From: a virus
Virus record (IMG/VR): IMGVR_UViG_3300049793_000080
Coordinates: 1-62,550 of that record
Direction: 5' to 3' (one strand)
DNA: 62,550 nucleotides
The notes beneath the pieces were generated by a model. That model was not told where the DNA came from. It searched no databases and worked only from the letters and a program-made list of their open reading frames with translations. Below, in pieces: positions 57,446 to 62,550 of the stretch. Both the position numbers and the translations under genes were made by a program. How positions within the stretch are numbered: the first letter of the stretch is position 1; every line of letters begins with the position of its first letter.

Positions 57446-57685
57446 TTACGCAGTTTCCTGCGCGAAGATCACACCATCCGTCGTGGGCTGGGCACCGCCG
57501 ACTTCGACGTAAGGCACGCTGGTCCTGGCTTCAAAGGAGCCGTTGTGGAAGCGGCGCATATCCACCTGCGTGTCGCTGCTCACGCCCGTGATGAAGGCGA
57601 ATTCGACGTTGATGTAGGTAGGCACTCCCAGCTTGGTTTCGCACTTGATCGACTGGACAGTTTGTGAGATGAAGGGTGCTGTCAT
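57446..57685 (-). CDS. Small beta-rich hypothetical protein
   Basis: A 79-residue protein (MTAPFISQTVQSIKCETKLG, VPTYINVEFAFITGVSSDTQ, SVPYVEVGGAQPTTDGVIFA) with no charged clusters, probably a small beta sandwich. A repeated hairpin element lies upstream (57715-57735). The 106 bases between this gene and the DUF2303 gene hold that element and another hairpin. The function is unknown. Confidence 0.6.
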   Translation of the reverse strand: MTAPFISQTVQSIKCETKLGVPTYINVEFAFITGVSSDTQVDMRRFHNGSFEARTSVPYVEVGGAQPTTDGVIFAQETA

Positions 57686-57714
57686 TTGAAGTTTCCTATT
57701 TGATTTCAGTTGGT

Positions 57715-57735
57715 GCCAGTGGCCGACTGGCGGCG
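57715..57735 (-). repeat. Repeated palindromic leader element, copy 1
   Basis: GCCAGTGGCCGACTGGCGGCG, a hairpin-forming GCCAGT/ACTGGC palindrome about 30 bases upstream of the 57685 start. The same element with one base less lies at 59170-59189 upstream of another gene. Equal placement suggests an RNA-level signal. Confidence 0.5.
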
Positions 57736-57756
57736 GTTTTTCTGAATCTCAGTGTG

Positions 57757-57780
57757 GAGCCGGCGCGTTGGCACCGGCTC
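57757..57780 (-). terminator. Hairpin after the DUF2303 gene
   Basis: GAGCCGG (57757-57763) pairs with CCGGCTC (57774-57780), just past the end of the gene at 57792 in the direction of transcription. There is no U-tract, so it is a weak or factor-dependent stop, or an RNA processing or stability element. Confidence 0.4.
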
Positions 57781-57791
57781 GGGGCTGGGCT

Positions 57792-58703
57792 TTAGGTCGC
57801 GAACATCGGCACGCTGGTGCCGTCTTCAATTTCCGCACGCACCGCCTCGAAGGCGTGCTCCAGGCTCTTGTGCGGGCGCACCAGCTCGTACCACAGCATC
57901 AGGCCGCCAGCCGACACGCGGTAGCGCAGGTTCGCCGCGATGACGTAGGGCGCGCCGCCCCTGAACACCGGGATGGTCACCTCGAATTGCGACGGCAGGG
58001 CCAGCGATCCGGCCGGGGTCTGCTGCTCGGTGTTCTCGGCGTAGGCGAACTGCACATCGCCGTTCTCCAGGCGCCGGGCGCTGGCGAACTTCACATCCTT
58101 CTTCGCCTCGAAGGAGCGCACCGCGGCCAGCATCGCGCCGCTGGCCGGCAGCGTGATGTCCAGCAGGTTGTCCTCGATGAACTGGATGAAGTCGGCGTGC
58201 TTCATGCCGCGCTTGGCGTCGACGCTTGCCGCGTGCTGGCTGTTGCCGTGCCAGCGCATCCATTCCTCGGACAGCGGGCAGTCGTAGGTGGCGGTGAAGT
58301 CGCCCCAGCCCGGCGCACCATCGGCGCCGCTGCTGCTCGAGCCATCTGCGACGGGCGGCGCGGGCTGCACGTTCGCCGCGTGCCCGTTGAAGATCGCTTT
58401 GAAGTCCGTGCTGAATTCCTTCGCGTAGATCACCGTCTCCGGCGTCTTGTTGCGGTTCACCCAGTCGATGAACGACGCGGCCGTGGTCAGTGTGACATTG
58501 CCCTTCTTGCGGTTCGGAGCGAGCTGGAACTTTTCCAGGTCGACGTTCACCTGCTCGAGCCGCGAGCCGGCGGGCACGACGATGCCCATGAGCTTGACGG
58601 AGCCCTGCTCGCCCAGGGTGTGCGGGGTGCCCAGCGCTTGGCCGGCGTTGATGGCCGACTGGATGTTATCGACGGCAACGGTGGGGGTTGTGGTTGGAGT
58701 CAT
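57792..58703 (-). CDS. DUF2303 family protein (YfdQ-like)
   Basis: The 303-residue protein matches the DUF2303/YfdQ pattern. It has KLMGIVVPAGSRLEQVNVDL, LTTAASFIDWVNRNKTPETV, FKAIFNGHAA, and WGDFTATYDCPLSEEWMRWH. HADFIQFIEDNLLDITLPAS and FEVTIPVFRGGAPYVIAANL complete it. YfdQ-like genes occur in many phages beside recombination functions; the biochemical role is not known. ATG 58703 is chosen because the longer ORF has a shadow-like Arg-rich start. Confidence 0.85.
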   Translation of the reverse strand: MTPTTTPTVAVDNIQSAINAGQALGTPHTLGEQGSVKLMGIVVPAGSRLEQVNVDLEKFQLAPNRKKGNVTLTTAASFIDWVNRNKTPETVIYAKEFSTDFKAIFNGHAANVQPAPPVADGSSSSGADGAPGWGDFTATYDCPLSEEWMRWHGNSQHAASVDAKRGMKHADFIQFIEDNLLDITLPASGAMLAAVRSFEAKKDVKFASARRLENGDVQFAYAENTEQQTPAGSLALPSQFEVTIPVFRGGAPYVIAANLRYRVSAGGLMLWYELVRPHKSLEHAFEAVRAEIEDGTSVPMFAT

Positions 58704-58732
58704 GTTTTCTTTCGGAGTTGCGGGAGGGTGGA

Positions 58733-59143
58733 TCAGGCGACGCGCACGCCGGCCTGCTGCTGCGGTTCTTCCATGCGCACGCCTTCGCCGCGCGGCTTGT
58801 CGACCACGCGCAGGCCGTCGATTTCCATCTGGCGCGGGTCGCGGTTCGTCAGGTTGCCGTCCGGGCCCACCCACATGATGGCGGGCTCCACGTCCTTGGC
58901 CGGCAGCTTGTTCTTCACGTCGATGGTGACGTCATAGCGCCCGGCGCCCATCTTGCCCACCGGCTTGATCTTCATGGTGACGATCACCTCGGTGGCCTTG
59001 CCGCTGCGTTCGGAGGCGTCCAGGGCCTCCTTGAGCTTGTGGGTCGCCTCCTCGGCGGTGTAGCCGAAGTGGTGATCCTGCAGCGTCTGCGCGAACGTCT
59101 TAGGCCCTCGCGTCGGGGGCTTTTCTTCTGTCGCTTCGTTCAT
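58733..59143 (-). CDS. Hypothetical protein in the recombination cluster
   Basis: A 136-residue protein: a helical part (TFAQTLQDHHFGYTAEEATH, KLKEALDASERSG) followed by beta segments (ATEVIVTMKIKPVGKMGAGR, YDVTIDVKNKLPAK) and an acidic end. Proteins of this type are encoded next to DUF2303 genes in other phages. Its leader carries copy 2 of the repeated hairpin. The function is unknown. Confidence 0.6.
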   Translation of the reverse strand: MNEATEEKPPTRGPKTFAQTLQDHHFGYTAEEATHKLKEALDASERSGKATEVIVTMKIKPVGKMGAGRYDVTIDVKNKLPAKDVEPAIMWVGPDGNLTNRDPRQMEIDGLRVVDKPRGEGVRMEEPQQQAGVRVA

Positions 59144-59169
59144 TGAGCTTCCTCGTTGTGGTTGGAATT

Positions 59170-59189
59170 GCCAGTGGCGACTGGCGGCG
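59170..59189 (-). repeat. Repeated palindromic leader element, copy 2
   Basis: GCCAGTGGCGACTGGCGGCG, identical to copy 1 (57715-57735) except for one missing C. It sits in the leader about 27 bases before ATG 59143, and directly after the stop at 59190 of the preceding gene. Confidence 0.5.
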
Positions 59190-59498
59190 TTAAAACTTCG
59201 GCAGATTGGGCGCGGGCACGACGCGCGGCGCCGGGCGCAGCATTGGGTCTTGCATGAACCGCTCCTCCACATCTTGGCAGTGGACGGCGAGATTCCACGC
59301 CAGCGCGGTGTGGAGGTCTTCGCCCGACAAGCCTTGCGCCTCGGCCCAGCAATAGACGTTGCGCAGGATCGGGCTCGACATGGCGAGGTTGGCATAGTGG
59401 CCGCCGTCCAGCAGCGGCCGCCCGGTACGTGCCGAGCGCATCAATTCCTGCCGCATCTCGCGCGGATCGGTCAGGGCCAGGGCTTCGGAGCGGTTCAT
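59190..59498 (-). CDS. Hypothetical helical protein
   Basis: A 102-residue protein starting at the ATG that overlaps the previous TGA. It is helical (PREMRQELMRSARTGRPLLD, GEDLHTALAWNLAVHCQDVE) with a Pro-rich end (LRPAPRVVPAPNLPKF). It is part of the recombination cluster. The function is unknown. Confidence 0.6.
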   Translation of the reverse strand: MNRSEALALTDPREMRQELMRSARTGRPLLDGGHYANLAMSSPILRNVYCWAEAQGLSGEDLHTALAWNLAVHCQDVEERFMQDPMLRPAPRVVPAPNLPKF

Positions 59499-60577
59499 GG
59501 GTTGAACTTCTTCAAGCACTCGTCGTAGTGCTCGCCCAAGTTCATGCGCACGGCATCGTCCGGGTAGGCGGCGGCCGTGATCCAGCCAGCCAGGACGTCG
59601 AGCGTGTCCTTGTTCTTGGCCTTCTTCATTTTTTCGATCAGCGCCTCGGGTGTCGGCGGCTTGGGCGCACCGGCGTCGGCCACGGGTGACCCCGCGAGGT
59701 CGGTGGTCGGGCCCGGCGCGGGCGTCGGCGCCGGCGTGGCCGCGGGCGTGCCGCGCTTCTCCAGATCCGCGAGCGAGGTAGCCTCTCCCGCCTTTGGCGC
59801 GGGCGGCGGCATATCGAACCACTCGGCGGGCGTGCTCATGTCGTCTCGCAGGCTCACGTAGATGCGCTTCAACTGCACCATCTGCGCTGGCGTGATGGCA
59901 TCGAGCCGGCGCTGGATGCGAGTCTCGATGTGCTCCTTGGTCACGCCCCAGCGGTCGAACGTCTCGAGTAGCTTCTTCTGCGCCTCGGGCGATACATCGG
60001 CATGGGTGTTGAGCGTGGTGCCGGCCTGCTTCATGGCCATCTCGATCACGTCGCCCGGGATGTTGGCCAGGATGCACTGGCGCAGGCGGCGCTGTGCCTG
60101 ATTGGCGCACAACTCGTAAATGTCGCGCTCGTCCTTGAGCTTGTAGCCGCCGCCCTTGGTGTCGCGCCAGTGCGGGACCATGAACTGCAGCGCCTTGCGG
60201 TTGGTCGATTGCAGGTCGATGCAATACGCCTGCACCACGCTGTACGGGATGCCCTTGGCGTCGATGCCCCGATCCACCTCTTTCCAGCCGGTATCCAGGT
60301 TGCCCCACTCCTGCGCGATGGCCTCGGCCGCGCGAATGCTCGGCCCGGTGATGTCGGTGCCGCCGCGGGAGAACTGGTACTGGCTGACTTCGGCCAGCGT
60401 CGGGCGGGCGAATGCGTTCAGGATGCGGTCCATGCACTCGGCCTGCACGCGCGGGAACTTCTTCGCCATCATGACCATAGCGAATACTTCGGTTTCCTCG
60501 CGCTTTTCCATTGCCTGCACGGCCCCGGTGGGACGCGCAGCCACGGCGAACATGTTGGTGATTTTGTCGTCTTCCAT
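59495..60577 (-). CDS. Recombination-associated protein, candidate annealing partner
   Basis: The 360-residue protein begins MEDDKITNMFAVAARPTGAV, then EETEVFAMVMMAKKFPR, and continues with FARPTLAEVSQYQFSRGGTD and SIRAAEAIAQEWGNLDTGWK. LCANQAQRRLRQCILANIPG comes later. The C-terminal 110 residues are Ala/Pro-rich and probably flexible. It is directly downstream of a RecE-like nuclease, the place where a RecT/Red-beta single-strand annealing protein normally lies. It does not resemble RecT by eye. The annealing role is therefore inferred from position. Confidence 0.6.
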   Translation of the reverse strand: MEDDKITNMFAVAARPTGAVQAMEKREETEVFAMVMMAKKFPRVQAECMDRILNAFARPTLAEVSQYQFSRGGTDITGPSIRAAEAIAQEWGNLDTGWKEVDRGIDAKGIPYSVVQAYCIDLQSTNRKALQFMVPHWRDTKGGGYKLKDERDIYELCANQAQRRLRQCILANIPGDVIEMAMKQAGTTLNTHADVSPEAQKKLLETFDRWGVTKEHIETRIQRRLDAITPAQMVQLKRIYVSLRDDMSTPAEWFDMPPPAPKAGEATSLADLEKRGTPAATPAPTPAPGPTTDLAGSPVADAGAPKPPTPEALIEKMKKAKNKDTLDVLAGWITAAAYPDDAVRMNLGEHYDECLKKFNP

Positions 60578-60583
60578 TGCAAG

Positions 60584-61417
60584 TTACTCCAGGTGATAAG
60601 GGGGAACGACGATGGTTTTCAGGTCATCGCCGTGGCCGGGCCACACGTTGGTGGTGCGGCATTCGTGGTAGGTGTCCAGCGCGCGCCGCACCTTGCGCTG
60701 TGCCGATGCGCGCGCCTCGGGCGCAAGTTCCATCTGCGCCGTGACGTGCGGGTACTCGGCCTCGATCACAATGAAGATGAAGCCGAGCACCTCCATGCCG
60801 CTGGCGCGCGCGTACACGTCGCTGTAGAGCACGTCCTGGATGTCATAGCCCATGGAAACCACCTGCACGCGGCCGAAGTCTTCCTCGTCGCAGCTCTTGT
60901 AGGTCTTCACGTCCGCCAGGATCACCTGCTTGTCGTTGACCGGGTACACGTGGTCCGGGCGCACCTTGATCTTCACGCCGGTGGTCGGGTCGATGGCGCA
61001 TGCGGTCACCTGCCCGAAGCCCTTGGAGAACAGCCGGGCAATGTCGGGCACGCGCATGGCGCCGGCGCGGGCGGCCTTCGCGCGCTTGAGCGCATCGGCA
61101 TCGACGGCCTGGGCGCCAGCCGCGACGCACTCTTTCTTGAACGCCTTCCATTCGTTGGTGTTCTTGTTGACGTCCGGCCCGACGAGATAGCGCGTGTTGA
61201 GCGCGGCCGGCTCGGTCATCGCGCAGTCCACCATGTTGCCGAACAGGCGCGCGGCCGATTCGGTGTCGGACTCCGGCGGGCAGGCCGGGTCCAGGTACTG
61301 CCCGTAGTAGTAGGCTGGCGAGCGCAGCATGGCCATGAGCCCGCTGCGCCCAACCGCTGACCGATCTGCGTGGTACTCGTCGTTGCTGATGTTGAAGTGA
61401 ATGCCGGGTTCCATCAT
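60584..61417 (-). CDS. RecE-like PD-(D/E)XK exonuclease (DUF3799)
   Basis: The 277-residue protein resembles the C-terminal nuclease domain of RecE. It has GIHFNISNDEYHADRSAVGR, then GRSGLMAMLRSPAYYYGQY, and AARLFGNMVDCAMTEPAALN. The catalytic core is KIKVRPDHVYPVNDKQVILA, then DVKTYKS (the D...DVKT motif) and YDIQDVLYSDVYA. It would resect double-strand ends for annealing-based recombination. ATG 61417 overlaps the previous stop, with AAGGAG 4 bases upstream; the adjacent ATG at 61414 is an alternative. Confidence 0.85.
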   Translation of the reverse strand: MMEPGIHFNISNDEYHADRSAVGRSGLMAMLRSPAYYYGQYLDPACPPESDTESAARLFGNMVDCAMTEPAALNTRYLVGPDVNKNTNEWKAFKKECVAAGAQAVDADALKRAKAARAGAMRVPDIARLFSKGFGQVTACAIDPTTGVKIKVRPDHVYPVNDKQVILADVKTYKSCDEEDFGRVQVVSMGYDIQDVLYSDVYARASGMEVLGFIFIVIEAEYPHVTAQMELAPEARASAQRKVRRALDTYHECRTTNVWPGHGDDLKTIVVPPYHLE

Positions 61418-62550
61418 GCGTCTCCTTCGATTTCGTTGATCAATGTCTCCACCTCGCCGGCCAGCTCATTGCCGTCCTCGGCCAGTGCCGCGCACGCGCG
61501 CACGAGCATGTCGAACATGCGCGGCGCGGCGGCCTGCATGCGCACCAGCTGCTGCGTCTCGGCCTGCTTGCGCTCCGTCTCGATGCGCCGGGCTTCGGCT
61601 TCCTCGGCCTCGCGCTGCTCGCGGGCGACGGCTTCGCGCTGGGCGGCGCCAACAGCATCCAGCACGGCGAGGTGCAGCGCCAGGGCTTCCTGCAGCCGGT
61701 CGCCGTAATACTCCTCGGTCAGCGGTTCATCGTTCAGCGCCTCGATGCGGTCAACAAAGAATTGCGCGCTGGCATCCGGCTCCCAGTTGCCATAGGCCGC
61801 GAGGTTGTTCAGGTTCACCTGGATCTGCGCGGCGACAGCTTGCTTGCGCTCCTCGGCTTCGCGGGCCACGGCCGCATCGAACACCGCGCGCAGCCGCTCG
61901 AGGGCTCCGGCCCTGGCGGCTTCGGCCTCGGCCACCCTGTCGTCGTACTGGCCGTGGTAGAGCAACGTATCTTGCAGCGTGCGAAGATATATCTCGATGT
62001 CCGCCGATGCTGCCATGTAGCTGAAAGCCGCGCCGTAGTTGGCCAGCGCGTCGATGCGCGCCTGCACCGCCTCCTTGCGCTCTTGAATCGCGCGCTCCTG
62101 CTGCTCGCGCTGCGCGTTCAGCGCTAGCTGCTGCAGCGCCATCTCGTTGCGCTGGCGCTGCAACTCGGCGGCCTGTTCGCCCAGCAGCTTCTGCTGGGCG
62201 GCCTGCTGCTCGCGAAACTGCGCTTGCCGCGTGCGCTCCTGCTCCAGCTCCATGCGTTCAGCCGCATCTATCCGTTCGGCCACCAGCATGCCATTGAGCT
62301 GGCGCAGCGCTTCGTCCTTGGCCTGCTGCGCCTGCCCTTGGTACTCCTCCCACTGTTCGTCAATGGCGATGGCTTCCACCGCCGCGATGCGGCCTTCCAG
62401 CCCGGCCACGTCCAGCCCCATGGCGTTGGTCACGTTCAGCGCGATGGCCGTCACGCCGTCCTGGTGCATCTGCTTGCGCTCGGCCTCCACGCGGTCGGAT
62501 TCGTCCTTGGCGTCTTTCTTGCGCTTGTCCTCGGCGTCGAGTTGCTCCTG
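61414..62550 (-). CDS. DUF1351-like coiled-coil protein, main part (N terminus at 478-1)
   Basis: This is the remainder of the 495-residue protein that starts at 478. The in-frame GTG near 62490 is not the true start, because the frame stays open to the window end and across the join. The part here is a long coiled coil (QQAKDEALRQLNGMLVAERI, QKLLGEQAAELQRQRNEMAL) with two repeated segments having LNNLAAYG/LANYGAAF. It ends before an acidic helix (LAGEVETLINEIEGDA). It is coupled to the RecE-like gene. The function is unknown, possibly linked to recombination. Confidence 0.85.
   Translation of the reverse strand, partial: QEQLDAEDKRKKDAKDESDRVEAERKQMHQDGVTAIALNVTNAMGLDVAGLEGRIAAVEAIAIDEQWEEYQGQAQQAKDEALRQLNGMLVAERIDAAERMELEQERTRQAQFREQQAAQQKLLGEQAAELQRQRNEMALQQLALNAQREQQERAIQERKEAVQARIDALANYGAAFSYMAASADIEIYLRTLQDTLLYHGQYDDRVAEAEAARAGALERLRAVFDAAVAREAEERKQAVAAQIQVNLNNLAAYGNWEPDASAQFFVDRIEALNDEPLTEEYYGDRLQEALALHLAVLDAVGAAQREAVAREQREAEEAEARRIETERKQAETQQLVRMQAAAPRMFDMLVRACAALAEDGNELAGEVETLINEIEGDA
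62424..62550. repeat. Right copy of 127-bp terminal direct repeat
   Basis: Exact match to bases 1-127, beginning CGTTGGTCAC. Removing one copy gives a circle of about 62,423 bp and restores a continuous minus-strand gene of 496 codons including stop. Confidence 0.95.

Noticed and set aside
60002-61360. A 452-codon plus-strand open frame opposite the RecE-like gene
   Set aside because: It is His/Leu/Val/Gly-rich shadow composition opposite a recognised nuclease, and has no ribosome binding site.

Overview
The window is very probably one complete genome of a tailed, short-tailed (podovirus-type) phage. Bases 1-127 are repeated exactly at 62424-62550, so the contig closes into a circle of about 62,423 bp, and a 495-codon minus-strand gene runs across the join. 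The sequence is GC-rich and strongly G/C at third codon positions, genes are packed with ATGA/GTGA stop-start overlaps, and no tRNA, integrase, DNA polymerase or RNA polymerase gene is visible. Genome size, an N4-gp56-type capsid protein, the gene order and one giant virion-type protein of 4,418 residues fit the Bcep22-like podophages of Burkholderia. A high-GC betaproteobacterial host is therefore likely, but this is inference.

Layout. A divergent control region (about 1100-1219) separates a leftward operon from a rightward one. The leftward operon runs from 1099 down through the circle join to 51715. It encodes two tiny proteins, an acyl carrier protein, a coiled-coil DUF1351-like protein, a RecE-type nuclease with a possible recombination partner, a DUF2303 protein, two HNH-type proteins, an ASCH protein and a set of modular accessory proteins. 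The rightward early/middle operon (1220-13942) starts with a small HTH regulator that is probably made from a leaderless mRNA. It continues with replication-initiation genes (3365, 4188), an HNH nuclease, a RusA-like resolvase, a DUF1364 nuclease, a Gp49-RyR fusion, a Tad2 (anti-Thoeris) homologue, exported proteins including a Tat-type one, zinc-finger proteins and a protein resembling the FtsK gamma winged helix.

Late genes begin after a promoter-terminator pair at 13978-14066 that resembles lambda PR'/tR' in layout. They run through small virion proteins and a fibre protein, terminase small and large subunits, portal, scaffold, major capsid protein, head decoration, connector and nozzle proteins, a glycine-rich fibre, and a run of probable ejection proteins that share a GGMMG motif. 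The giant polyvalent protein follows (35976-49232), with an N6-methylase domain, a SNF2-type helicase, a zincin-like HEVLGH site and a PLxRFG segment. A second late unit (49599-51610) carries lysis: a tiny hydrophobic peptide, two holin-like membrane proteins, a GH19 endolysin and nested Rz/Rz1 spanins. It ends at a terminator that faces the end of the leftward operon.

The most interesting points are two reading frames nested in the +1 frame inside the disordered linkers of the giant gene, each with its own ribosome binding site. Others are the phage acyl carrier protein, the Tad2/RyR pair, the GGMMG motif shared by the ejection proteins, and the leader-RNA arrangement in front of the late operon.
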